From Clostridium beijerinckii (GTDB taxonomy: Bacteria; Bacillota; Clostridia; Clostridiales; Clostridiaceae): a DNA stretch of 64,000 bases. The stretch lies in the NCBI GenBank assembly GCA_003129525.1, contig CP029329.1:2213501-2277500 (forward strand). Reading direction: 5' to 3'. Shown here piece by piece: positions 9,461 to 17,110 of the stretch. The position numbers and the translations under genes were made by a program. Numbering within the stretch: position 1 is the first letter of the stretch; every line of letters begins with the position of its first letter. Under the pieces are notes generated by a model. The model searched no databases and had not been told where the DNA came from. It worked only from the letters and a program-made list of their open reading frames with translations.

Positions 9461-10453
9461 ATGAGTAAAATTACTTTTCTAGGCGGGGGAAGCTTTGGAA
9501 GTGCCTTAGCGGTCCTACTTGCAGAAAAAGATAATATTGTTAGTATATACAACAGAGATGAAAATGTTGTTAATGAAATAAATATTAAAAGAAAAAATGA
9601 AAAGTATATGAATGAATTAATATTTCCAAAAGGTGTAACTGCATTCAATAATATTGAAGAAGCAGTTGAAGGTGCTGATTATATAGTATTATCAGTACCT
9701 TCTCATGTTATTAGAAGTATGTGCAAGATGATAAAAGGAAAAATATCTAAGGATATACCAATAATCTCAATTGCTAAAGGAATTGAAGAAAATAGTGATA
9801 AAAGATTATCAGTTGTAATTGAAGAAGAGTTAGATAATCCAGTAGTTATTTTATCGGGACCGAGTCATGCAGAAGAAGTTGCAATGAAGCTTCCAACTAC
9901 TATTGTAAGTACATCTGAAAATATGAAATATGCAACTGATGTTCAAGATTTATTTATGAGTTCATATTTTAGAATTTATACTAATGATGATATAATAGGA
10001 GTTGAAATTGGTGGTGCTGTTAAAAATATAATAGCAATAGCTGCAGGAGTTATAGATGGTCTTGGATATGGAGACAATACAAAAGCTGCACTTCTTACAA
10101 GAGGTATGAAAGAAATTACTAGAGTTGGAATAGCACTTGGCGGAAGAATAGAAACTTTTTATGGGTTAACTGGTATGGGAGATTTGATAGTTACTTGCAC
10201 ATCAATGCATTCTAGAAACAGAAGAGCTGGTTTTTTAATTGGCAAGGGAATGTCTATTGAAGAAGCTTTGAAAGAAGTTGGAATGGTTGTTGAAGGTGTA
10301 AAAGCATGTAGGGCTTTTTATGAGCTGAAAGAAAAAATTGGCATATCAATGCCTATAACAGACGGTCTTTATAGAGGTTTATTTGAAGGAGAGAATCCTA
10401 AATTAATTATCGATGAACTTATGAATAGAGACAAGAAAAGTGAGACGTTTTAA
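9461..10453 (+). CDS. gpsA: Glycerol-3-phosphate dehydrogenase [NAD(P)+]
   Basis: 330 residues. The N-terminal nucleotide-binding loop is [13 protein letters not shown]; substrate-site segments [25 protein letters not shown] and [12 protein letters not shown] are all present. It reduces dihydroxyacetone phosphate to sn-glycerol 3-phosphate for phospholipid synthesis, feeding the pathway of plsX and acpP found later in this window. ATG 9461 follows AAAGGAA at the end of der. Confidence 0.96.
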   Translation: MSKITFLGGGSFGSALAVLLAEKDNIVSIYNRDENVVNEINIKRKNEKYMNELIFPKGVTAFNNIEEAVEGADYIVLSVPSHVIRSMCKMIKGKISKDIPIISIAKGIEENSDKRLSVVIEEELDNPVVILSGPSHAEEVAMKLPTTIVSTSENMKYATDVQDLFMSSYFRIYTNDDIIGVEIGGAVKNIIAIAAGVIDGLGYGDNTKAALLTRGMKEITRVGIALGGRIETFYGLTGMGDLIVTCTSMHSRNRRAGFLIGKGMSIEEALKEVGMVVEGVKACRAFYELKEKIGISMPITDGLYRGLFEGENPKLIIDELMNRDKKSETF

Positions 10454-10477
10454 AGCTAATCATATATACCAAAAAGA

Positions 10478-10627
10478 ATCAAGTGAAACTTGATTCGGGT
10501 GGGGTTTGATCCCCATCTGAATCTTAGTTGAACTTATACCCACAAGGGGCACAATGTCCAGGAGCGTGCAGCCGTTATCTCCCACTTAAAGAAGTGGGAG
10601 TGTTACGGATGCTAGCTATCGGATAAA
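10478..10627 (+). repeat. 150-bp structured element, copy 1
   Basis: Defined by a matching copy at 52545-52694 on the other strand; similarity stops at ATCAAGTGAAAC on one side and at CTATCGGATAAA on the other. It has no ORF and is much richer in G+C than its surroundings. Predicted hairpins: GATTCGGGTGGGG with CCCCATCTGAATC (13 pairs), CCC/GGG around ACAA, and GCA-CCGT-CTCCCACTT with AAGTGGGAG-ACGG-TGC. This looks like a small structured RNA or a mobile-element end. A relation to IS200/IS605-type omega RNA is a guess. Confidence 0.6.
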
Positions 10628-10641
10628 TTTAATTTATATAG

Positions 10642-10702
10642 AATTCTAAGATAACTATGACCATATACTTAAATGGTTGTAATTATTTTAGAATTTTTTT
10701 TA
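10642..10702 (+). terminator. Long hairpin terminator after gpsA region
   Basis: AATTCTAA at 10642-10649 pairs with TTAGAATT at 10688-10695, with an inner ACCAT/ATGGT pairing, and eight or more Ts follow. Confidence 0.7.
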
Positions 10703-10710
10703 TTTAATAT

Positions 10711-11010
10711 AAGTAAAAAGTTCTTGGTTGTATTTCGCACTCTTTTGAAAGGTGAAATGATTTTGGTTGTGCTGACGCACCTTTTTTATAGGGTGAAATG
10801 ATCTTGGTTGTGCTTCGCACCTTTTTTATAGGGTGAAATGATCTTGGTTGTGCTTCGCACCTTTTTTATAGGGGCATATTTTTGTATGCAAAAAGATTTT
10901 AGATTGAAGAATAGCTGTTTTGGGGAGTTTGTCAAAAAAATTCTTGATTACAGCATAGCTGCTTTTGAAAAATGAAATGATTTTGGTTGTGCTGCGCACT
11001 TTTTTTATAT
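10711..11010 (+). repeat. Tandem 40-bp repeats, each a terminator-like hairpin
   Basis: Units at 10711-10750 (degenerate), 10751-10790, 10791-10830 and 10831-10870 repeat with a 40-base period; a further unit lies at 10972-11010. Each holds GTGC, a 3-4 base loop (TTC, TGAC or TGC), GCAC and then six or more Ts. The stem is constant while the loop varies. The array lies between gpsA and spoIVA; there are no unique spacers as in a CRISPR. Confidence 0.7.
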
Positions 11011-11076
11011 GTGTGTATATTTTGAAATTAGAATGAATATATATATATTGGTAAAAAGAATATAGGAGGGAACTGA

Positions 11077-12555
11077 GTGGATAATTTTAACATATACAAA
11101 GATATAGCAGATAGAACCCAAGGGGACATATATGTGGGAGTTGTAGGACCAGTTAGAACTGGAAAATCTACATTCATAAAAAAATTCATGGATCTTATGG
11201 TAATACCAAAAATTGATAATACTTATAAAAAAGAAAGAGCAAAAGATGAATTGCCACAAAGCGGATCAGGGAAAAATATTCATACAACAGAACCTAAGTT
11301 TGTACCTAATGAGGCAGTTGAAATAAATTTAGGAGATGAAATTAAATTTAAAGTAAGAATGGTTGATTGTGTAGGGTATATTGTAAAAGGTGCTTTAGGT
11401 TATTTAGATGGAGAGGAAAGTAAAATGGTTCATACACCATGGTTTGATTATGAGATACCATTTGAAGATGCTGCTGAAATAGGAACAAGAAAGGTGATAA
11501 AAGATCATTCTACAATAGGACTTGTAATAACAACTGATGGTAGTATAACAGGAATAGATAGGAATGATTATGTAGATGCAGAAGAACGAGTAATATATGA
11601 ATTGCAGTCTTTAAATAAACCTTTTATTGTCGTTCTAAATACAAGTAAACCTAATTCTCAAGAAACTAAAGTATTAAAGAAAGAATTAGAAGATAAATAT
11701 AATGTAACTGTACAAGTTATGGATGTTTATAATATGGAAGAACAAGATATAGAAGATGTATTTAAACATGTACTTAAAGAATTCCCTATAAAAGAAATTA
11801 ATATTGATATGCCTGAATGGTTAGAAAAATTAGAATGTAACCATTGGCTAAAAAAAGACTTCTTTAACATAATTATGAACATGAGTCAAGATGTTTCAAG
11901 AGTAAGGGATATTAAGTATTGTTTAAATAATTTTGAAGCAGAAGATTTCATGGGAACAGCTACAATAAAAGAAGTCGATTTGGGAAATGGAATGGCAAAA
12001 GTACTTATGAAACCAAAAGATGGGATTTTCTATAAAGTTCTTAGCGAAATATGTGATTTAGAAGTGAATTCAGAAAGTGATTTGCTTGGGATAATTAAAG
12101 ATTTAACTCATGCTAAATGTGAATACGATAAAATAAAAGATGCATTGGAAGATGTAAAAGAAACAGGATATGGATTAGTTGCGCCACAACTTGCAGAAAT
12201 GAAGTTTGAAGAGCCTGAAATAGTTAAACAAGGGAATAAATATGGAGTGAAATTAAAAGCGAGTGCTCCAAGCTTACATTTTATAAAATGTGATATAAAA
12301 ACTGAAATAAGTCCTATAATGGGATCTGAAAAGGAATCAGAAGAACTTGTAAAAGGATTACTTGATCAATTTGCAACAGATCCAGCACTGCTTTGGCAAA
12401 GTAACATGTTTGGAAAATCCTTAGAAGTGTTAGTAAAGGAAGGGTTACAAAACAAACTATATAAGATGCCAGAAGATGTTCAAGTTAAGATTCAAAAGAC
12501 TCTACAAAAAATTATTAATGAAGGCAATGGTGGATTGATTTGCATAATCCTTTAA
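11077..12555 (+). CDS. spoIVA: Stage IV sporulation protein A, spore coat ATPase
   Basis: 492 residues, the same length as the Bacillus subtilis protein. Walker A GPVRTGKST is at residues 24-32 with the catalytic Lys30. The C-terminus is the conserved type ending GNGGLICIIL. SpoIVA polymerises on the outer forespore membrane using ATP and anchors the coat; it is recruited by SpoVM, whose gene is at 29187. The start is GTG at 11077 behind AGGAGGG. Expression by sigma-E is expected from the family; a GTATATT at 11015 could be a -35, but the -10 match is poor. Confidence 0.96.
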   Translation: MDNFNIYKDIADRTQGDIYVGVVGPVRTGKSTFIKKFMDLMVIPKIDNTYKKERAKDELPQSGSGKNIHTTEPKFVPNEAVEINLGDEIKFKVRMVDCVGYIVKGALGYLDGEESKMVHTPWFDYEIPFEDAAEIGTRKVIKDHSTIGLVITTDGSITGIDRNDYVDAEERVIYELQSLNKPFIVVLNTSKPNSQETKVLKKELEDKYNVTVQVMDVYNMEEQDIEDVFKHVLKEFPIKEINIDMPEWLEKLECNHWLKKDFFNIIMNMSQDVSRVRDIKYCLNNFEAEDFMGTATIKEVDLGNGMAKVLMKPKDGIFYKVLSEICDLEVNSESDLLGIIKDLTHAKCEYDKIKDALEDVKETGYGLVAPQLAEMKFEEPEIVKQGNKYGVKLKASAPSLHFIKCDIKTEISPIMGSEKESEELVKGLLDQFATDPALLWQSNMFGKSLEVLVKEGLQNKLYKMPEDVQVKIQKTLQKIINEGNGGLICIIL

Positions 12556-12647
12556 AAGGTAAATGTAAAATTTTAGACAATCACCTTTGAACTCACACTT
12601 ATCTAATCACGTTGGAATATTCATTTAATAATCCGCCAGAGAGTAAA

Positions 12648-12726
12648 CATACGTCCTTATCTGACATAAAGTGAAACTTTTCAGCTGGAGCTTTATACTT
12701 CGGCTGAATTTAGTTTCATACGTCCT
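12648..12726 (+). repeat. Short hairpin element between 10-bp direct repeats
   Basis: CATACGTCCT occurs at 12648-12657 and again at 12717-12726. Between them lies a hairpin: GAAACT with AGTTTC, TTCAGC with GCTGAA, and five further pairs closing the loop CTTTATA. The pattern AGTGAAACTT, hairpin, TTTAGTT matches the 5' part of the 150-bp element at 10478. Direct repeats could be a target-site duplication. Confidence 0.5.
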
Positions 12727-12802
12727 ATAATTTTTTTATTTAATAAGTCAAAATACATAGTATTCGTATATAATAAAAGAAAGGATATAAAAGAGGGGTA
12801 TT

Positions 12803-13228
12803 ATGAAAAGAGAGTATAAAGCTTATAAGAAAGTTGGTAAAATAAAAGGATCTATAAGTAAGCTCTTAGAGTTTGATCTACCTAAAAATGTCTATGCCTC
12901 TCCAAGTGTTATAAACCATATAAAGAAAAGACATGGTAGGCAACTCACAAAAAGAATGAGAGAAAATATAATGGATATTATAGAAAAAGTAATAGAAGAA
13001 CCTGAGTATGTTGGATTAAATTATAAACAGGGAGATAAAAGTTCTCTTGAATTAGTAAAGAAAGTTGATAATATTATTTTACTTTTAGGGTTGGAAATTG
13101 ATTTAGATGAACAATATATATATGTAGCAACAATATATCCTATAATGTTATCAAAAATGAATTCGAGAATTTATAGAGGAAGATTAATTAGAATTGAAGA
13201 AACTGAATTGAAAGAAAATATATTATAA
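12803..13228 (+). CDS. Small protein resembling PBECR-type (Barnase-EndoU-ColicinE5/D-RelE-like) nucleases
   Basis: 141 residues, basic N-terminus, no membrane segment. The core SPSVINHIKKRHG (His39, Arg43-His44), followed by helices, a strand pair around IILLLGLEI and YIYVATIYP, and a late SRIYRGRLI, resembles the phage PBECR group of RNase folds, which are often parts of large phage polyvalent proteins. Here it stands alone between spoIVA and yicC with its own site (GAGGGG). I see no neighbouring antitoxin or immunity gene. Function is inferred from a visual motif match only; treat as a hypothetical protein if that fails. Confidence 0.5.
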   Translation: MKREYKAYKKVGKIKGSISKLLEFDLPKNVYASPSVINHIKKRHGRQLTKRMRENIMDIIEKVIEEPEYVGLNYKQGDKSSLELVKKVDNIILLLGLEIDLDEQYIYVATIYPIMLSKMNSRIYRGRLIRIEETELKENIL

Positions 13229-13341
13229 TATATTCATAAAAAAATATTTTTTAAGGTAAGAAAAGGCGTCTCATGGGCTAGTTTTAGTAAACGGAGATCA
13301 GAATACGTTGACATACCAAAAAATAATTCGTACTAATTGAG

Positions 13342-13386
13342 ATTGCTTAACAATGATTTTGAGAATAGTTGTTAAGCAATTTTTTT
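13342..13386 (+). terminator. Rho-independent terminator
   Basis: ATTGCTTAACAA pairs perfectly (12 bp) with TTGTTAAGCAAT, followed by TTTTTTT. It terminates the PBECR-like gene. Confidence 0.88.
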
Positions 13387-13564
13387 ATTATTTAGGAATT
13401 TATAATTAAATTAAATCTGTGGATAACTTATATAACATACTATTCAAGTAGATTTGTCTAGAATCTAAAGAATAAAAAAATGAATATATTCGCCTGCTAG
13501 ATTTTTCTCACATGGGTTCGAAAAGGCAGATGCGTAAAAATGTTAACAATATGTAAACAAAACA

Positions 13565-13594
13565 TTGACAGTAAGTAACAACTTAACTTATGAT
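13565..13594 (+). promoter_or_regulatory. Promoter of yicC-remA-gmk operon
   Basis: TTGACA (13565-13570), 18 bases, TATGAT (13589-13594), 44 bases ahead of the yicC start. It would drive the run yicC-remA-gmk-rpoZ-coaBC. Confidence 0.6.
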
Positions 13595-13637
13595 TAGTAT
13601 ACTGAATTAGTAAAACTATATAGAAGGAGGTGCAAAG

Positions 13638-14519
13638 GTGATAAAAAGTATGACTAGCTTTGGTAGAGCTCAAAGTGAAGAAGGTAAGGATTCTTGCTTT
13701 TCAATAGAAATGAAAAGTGTAAATCATAGATATTTAGATATAAATATTAGAATGCCTAGAATGATGCTTGCATTAGAAGAAAAAATAAGAAATATAATTA
13801 GTAAAAAATTAAATAGAGGTAAAGTTGATGTTTTTATTAATTACAAGAATTATAGGAATGACATTGGAAAAGCAACTTTAAATATGGAATTAGTTAAGAA
13901 TTATTATGAGTGTTTAAAACAAATACAAAAGGAATTAGATGTTATAGATGATATATCTGCAACAAAAATAGCTAGATTTCCAGATGTGATTAACATAGAA
14001 GAACACGAAGAAAATTTGGATAATATTTTCAATGAAATTTCTCCGTTAGTTGAGTCAGCTCTTAATCTCATGGAAGAAATGAGAAGTAAAGAAGGCGGAA
14101 AATTAAAGGAAGATATTTTATCAAAACTTCAAATAATAGATACATATGTTAGAGAAATTGAAAAGGTAGCAGATAGTATCCCTAAAAACTACAAAAAAAA
14201 GCTTGAAGAAAGATTAGGTGAATTATTATCTGGAGTAGACATAGATGAAAATCGAATAGCCCTTGAAGTTGCAATTCTTTCTGATAAGGCAGCTGTAGAT
14301 GAAGAAATAACTAGACTTAAAAGCCATATAAGTCAAATGAAGAGTACTTTGGACTTAAATGAGCCAATTGGAAGAAAATTAGATTTCATAATTCAAGAAA
14401 TGAACAGAGAAGCCAATACTATAGCATCTAAATCAACAGATATAGATATGACTAATAAAGTTATAGAAGTGAAAAATGCAATTGAAAAAATAAGAGAACA
14501 AGTTCAAAATATTGAATAA
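13638..14519 (+). CDS. YicC family protein, putative RNase adaptor
   Basis: 293 residues. The N-terminus MIKSMTSFGRAQ and the C-terminal DLNEPIGRKLDFIIQEMNREANTI with KNAIEKIREQVQNIE are the family signatures (YicC N domain and DUF1732). E. coli YicC has been linked to RNA decay, and the B. subtilis relative is YloC. The start is GTG at 13638 behind AGGAGG at 13625-13630. It heads the yicC-remA-gmk-rpoZ-coaBC cluster typical of Firmicutes. Confidence 0.92.
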   Translation: MIKSMTSFGRAQSEEGKDSCFSIEMKSVNHRYLDINIRMPRMMLALEEKIRNIISKKLNRGKVDVFINYKNYRNDIGKATLNMELVKNYYECLKQIQKELDVIDDISATKIARFPDVINIEEHEENLDNIFNEISPLVESALNLMEEMRSKEGGKLKEDILSKLQIIDTYVREIEKVADSIPKNYKKKLEERLGELLSGVDIDENRIALEVAILSDKAAVDEEITRLKSHISQMKSTLDLNEPIGRKLDFIIQEMNREANTIASKSTDIDMTNKVIEVKNAIEKIREQVQNIE

Positions 14520-14532
14520 TTAGGAGGAAAAA

Positions 14533-14805
14533 ATGGGAATAAAGTTAATAAACATAGGTTTTGGCAATATAGTCTCTGCAAATAGATTAGTTGCAATTGT
14601 GAGCCCAGAATCAGCGCCTATAAAAAGAATTATTCAAGAAGCACGAGATAGAGGTATGTTAATAGATGCTACTTATGGAAGACGAACTAGGGCAGTAATA
14701 ATAACAGACAGTGATCATATTATATTATCAGCAGTTCAACCTGAAACGGTGGCTCATAGATTAGCAACGAAAGATGATATAGTAGTTGATGAGGTTGATG
14801 AATAA
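14533..14805 (+). CDS. remA: RemA family regulator (DUF370)
   Basis: 90 residues, full length for this family. Typical start [32 protein letters not shown] and [25 protein letters not shown]. In Bacillus, RemA is a DNA-binding activator of matrix and osmoprotectant genes and forms ring-like oligomers. The position ahead of gmk is conserved. Its last base overlaps the gmk start. The clostridial role is not established. Confidence 0.9.
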   Translation: MGIKLINIGFGNIVSANRLVAIVSPESAPIKRIIQEARDRGMLIDATYGRRTRAVIITDSDHIILSAVQPETVAHRLATKDDIVVDEVDE

Positions 14806-15443
14806 TGACGGTTGACGGAAGAGGTTTATTAATAGTTATATCAGGACCATCAGGAGCAGGAAAAGGTACTATATGTAAAAGCTTTATGGATAGAAATAAA
14901 AATGTGGCTTTATCTGTATCTGCAACTACACGAGCTCCACGAAAAGGGGAATTAGAAGGCATTAATTACTATTTTATGTCTAAAGAAAAATTTAAAGAAA
15001 AGATAAAATCTAATGATTTTCTCGAATATGCTGAAGTATATGATAACTATTATGGCACACCAAAGTCTAATGTTGAAGATATATTAGAAAGTGGAAGAGA
15101 TGTTATTCTAGAAATAGATATACAAGGTGCATTAAAAGTAAAAGAAAATACAGAGGAGGGAGTTTTTATATTTGTACTTCCGCCATCTATGCAAGAATTA
15201 AAACAAAGAATTATAAATAGAGGAAGCGAAACTCAAGAGTCCTTAATGAAAAGATTTAATTCTGCATATAAAGAGATAAATTATATTTCTAAATATAATT
15301 ATGCAGTAGTAAATGATAAAGTTGAGATCGCAGTTGAAAAATTAGAAGCTATAATATCTGCTGAAAAATGCAGAGTAGATAGAATAAAAGACAGTATATT
15401 AAATTCGAAGGAGGGCATGATAAATGAACAACTCTATGATTGA
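14805..15443 (+). CDS. gmk: Guanylate kinase
   Basis: 212 residues. P-loop SGPSGAGKGT near residues 13-22, followed by SATTRAPRKGE (GMP-binding) and YYFMSKEKF. It converts GMP to GDP with ATP. The ATG shares one base with the remA stop (TAATG). The C-terminus runs 20 bases into rpoZ. Slightly longer than the E. coli enzyme (207). Confidence 0.96.
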   Translation: MTVDGRGLLIVISGPSGAGKGTICKSFMDRNKNVALSVSATTRAPRKGELEGINYYFMSKEKFKEKIKSNDFLEYAEVYDNYYGTPKSNVEDILESGRDVILEIDIQGALKVKENTEEGVFIFVLPPSMQELKQRIINRGSETQESLMKRFNSAYKEINYISKYNYAVVNDKVEIAVEKLEAIISAEKCRVDRIKDSILNSKEGMINEQLYD

Positions 15444-15642
15444 ACCATCAGTGGTAGACTTATTAGAAAAAATACATGACAGATATTCTTTGGTAATGTT
15501 AACATCAAAGAGAGCTAGACAAATAATTGAGGGTTCTGATGCTAAAGTTTCAGTGGAATCCAAAAAACCTTTAACAATTGCAATTAATGAAATAGATAAA
15601 GATGCATTTGAATTTGAAGTTATAGAAGAAGGTACTAAATAA
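15424..15642 (+). CDS. rpoZ: RNA polymerase omega subunit
   Basis: 72 residues. SVVDLLEKIHDRYSLVMLTSKRARQI is the conserved omega core. It helps assemble RNA polymerase around beta-prime. The start at 15424 lies inside the end of gmk, with GGAGGG at 15410-15415. The gmk-rpoZ-coaBC order is the standard one. Confidence 0.93.
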   Translation: MNNSMIEPSVVDLLEKIHDRYSLVMLTSKRARQIIEGSDAKVSVESKKPLTIAINEIDKDAFEFEVIEEGTK

Positions 15643-15643
15643 A

Positions 15644-16828
15644 ATGAATAGAAATGTAGTTATAGGAGTAAGTGGAGGAATTGCAGCATATAAAGCCTTG
15701 GAAATTGTAAGTTTACTTATAAAAAAAGGTGTTAATGTTAATGTTATTATGACAGAGTCAGCTACTAAATTTGTAACACCGCTTTCTTTTCAATCTTTAA
15801 GTCAAAACATGGTTACATGTGATATGTTTATGGAACCAAAAGCATGGGAAATCCAACATATAAGTTTAGCAGAAAAAGCAGATGTGTTTTTAGTAGCACC
15901 TGCTACTGCTAATATAATAGGAAAAGTTGCAAATGGAATAGCTGATGATATGCTTTCAACTACAATAATGGCGACAAAGGCTAAAGTTATTTTTGCACCT
16001 GCAATGAATACAAATATGTATGAAAATCCTATAGTGCAAGACAATATTAAAAAGCTTAAATCTTTTGGATATGAATTTGTAGATCCAGCAGAAGGGCGAC
16101 TTGCTTGTGGAACAAGTGGAAAAGGAAAACTTGAAAGTCCAGATGTTATAGTAGATCGTGTTTTAATGGAACTAAATGAGAAAAAAGATTTATTAAATAA
16201 GAATGTTATAGTAACAGCAGGACCAACTATAGCACCTATAGACCCTGTTAGATTTATTACAAATAGATCAACTGGGAAAATGGGTTATGCTATAGCTAAA
16301 GAAGCAAGAAACCGAGGTGCTAATGTAACTTTAATCTCTGGACCTACATCTCTAGAGGTTCCTAAGAACATTAATGTTGTTAAAGTTTCAACCAACGAAG
16401 AAATGAAAAATGAAGTTATAAAGCGATTTGAAGATGCAGATATAGTAATTAAGTCAGCAGCTGTTGCTGATTATAAACCTAAAAATTATAGTACCCAAAA
16501 GATAAAAAAAGGTGAAGGAGATTTAGGTATAGAATTCACTCGCGATAATGATATTTTAATGGAACTTGGAAATAAAAAAGAAAAACAAATTTTGGTTGGG
16601 TTTGCAGCTGAAAGTCAAAATTTGAAGGAAAATGCTATGTCTAAACTAAAAAGAAAGAATTTAGATTACATTGTAGCAAATGATATAACTGCAAGTGATA
16701 CTGGTTTTGCCTCAGAAGATAATAAAGTAATAATCTTATCGAAAGAAGGAAAAGAAACACAGCTAGATAAGATGAGTAAAGAAAAAATTGCAAGTAATTT
16801 ATTTGATATCATTTTTGAGAAGCGCTAG
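15644..16828 (+). CDS. coaBC: Bifunctional phosphopantothenoylcysteine decarboxylase / phosphopantothenate-cysteine ligase
   Basis: 394 residues in two domains. The CoaC flavoprotein half has GVSGGIAAYKALEIV, the catalytic His in IQHISLAEKAD, PATANIIGKVANGIADD and the active Cys in RLACGTSGKGKL. The CoaB half starts near residue 187 with TAGPTIAPIDPVRFITNRSTGK and includes KSAAVADYKP. It makes 4'-phosphopantetheine for coenzyme A; coaD, the next enzyme, is at 34893. It begins one base after rpoZ. Confidence 0.96.
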   Translation: MNRNVVIGVSGGIAAYKALEIVSLLIKKGVNVNVIMTESATKFVTPLSFQSLSQNMVTCDMFMEPKAWEIQHISLAEKADVFLVAPATANIIGKVANGIADDMLSTTIMATKAKVIFAPAMNTNMYENPIVQDNIKKLKSFGYEFVDPAEGRLACGTSGKGKLESPDVIVDRVLMELNEKKDLLNKNVIVTAGPTIAPIDPVRFITNRSTGKMGYAIAKEARNRGANVTLISGPTSLEVPKNINVVKVSTNEEMKNEVIKRFEDADIVIKSAAVADYKPKNYSTQKIKKGEGDLGIEFTRDNDILMELGNKKEKQILVGFAAESQNLKENAMSKLKRKNLDYIVANDITASDTGFASEDNKVIILSKEGKETQLDKMSKEKIASNLFDIIFEKR

Positions 16829-16847
16829 AAATTTGCGCTTCTTTATT
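16817..16847 (+). terminator. Terminator overlapping the end of coaBC
   Basis: GAAGCGC (16819-16825) pairs with GCGCTTC (16835-16841), then TTTATT. The left arm encodes the last residues of CoaBC. Confidence 0.7.
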
Positions 16848-16851
16848 AGTA

Positions 16852-16913
16852 TTAGGCACTATCAAAGAAATAACAAGTCAGTATGTTAGTCTATTTTCTT
16901 TCTAGTGCCTTAA
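16852..16913. repeat. Dispersed repeat with AATAACAAGTCAG core, short form
   Basis: TTAGGCACTA and AAAGAAA at the left pair with TTTCTTT and TAGTGCCTTAA at the right. The inner segment AAATAACAAGTCAGTATG and the following TTAGTCTA are shared with the elements at 34170-34299 and 41332-41460. Confidence 0.6.
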
Positions 16914-17110
16914 TGAAATTTTTGTGATATAGACAGTGTAAAGTGTGGGAATAATATCAAAGTATTAATATTTAAATGCAAATTAAAAAAATAATTTCTA
17001 TGGAAGTTTAGCATTATGTTATAAATAATTAATTATTTTAGTATTATGATATAATTATTTGAATATTGAACATTGAAAAATTTGGTCGTAAGGTGGTAGA
17101 TGCAAATATT

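Larger units (their letters stand above)
13229..13637 (+). other. 409-bp intergenic region before yicC
   Basis: It holds a strong terminator (13342-13386), a stretch with weak pairing at 13494-13537 (CGCCTGC with GCAGATGCG), and the yicC promoter at 13565-13594. Nothing else was recognised; the GC-richer patch at 13262-13310 does not match a riboswitch that I know. Confidence 0.5.

Noticed and set aside
10711-10870. CRISPR-like array before spoIVA
   Set aside because: The 40-base units follow each other directly with no unique spacers, and no cas genes are near.
11005-11259. 84-codon reverse frame across the spoIVA start
   Set aside because: Shadow of spoIVA with no ribosome site and a composition dominated by Phe, Tyr and Ile from AT-rich antisense.
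13262-13310. Possible riboswitch after the PBECR-like gene
   Set aside because: GC-richer than its surroundings, but I found no consistent stems or known aptamer motif.
17066-17110. 15-codon N-terminal extension of PriA from a TTG
   Set aside because: It precedes the only plausible ribosome site and does not match the family N-terminus.
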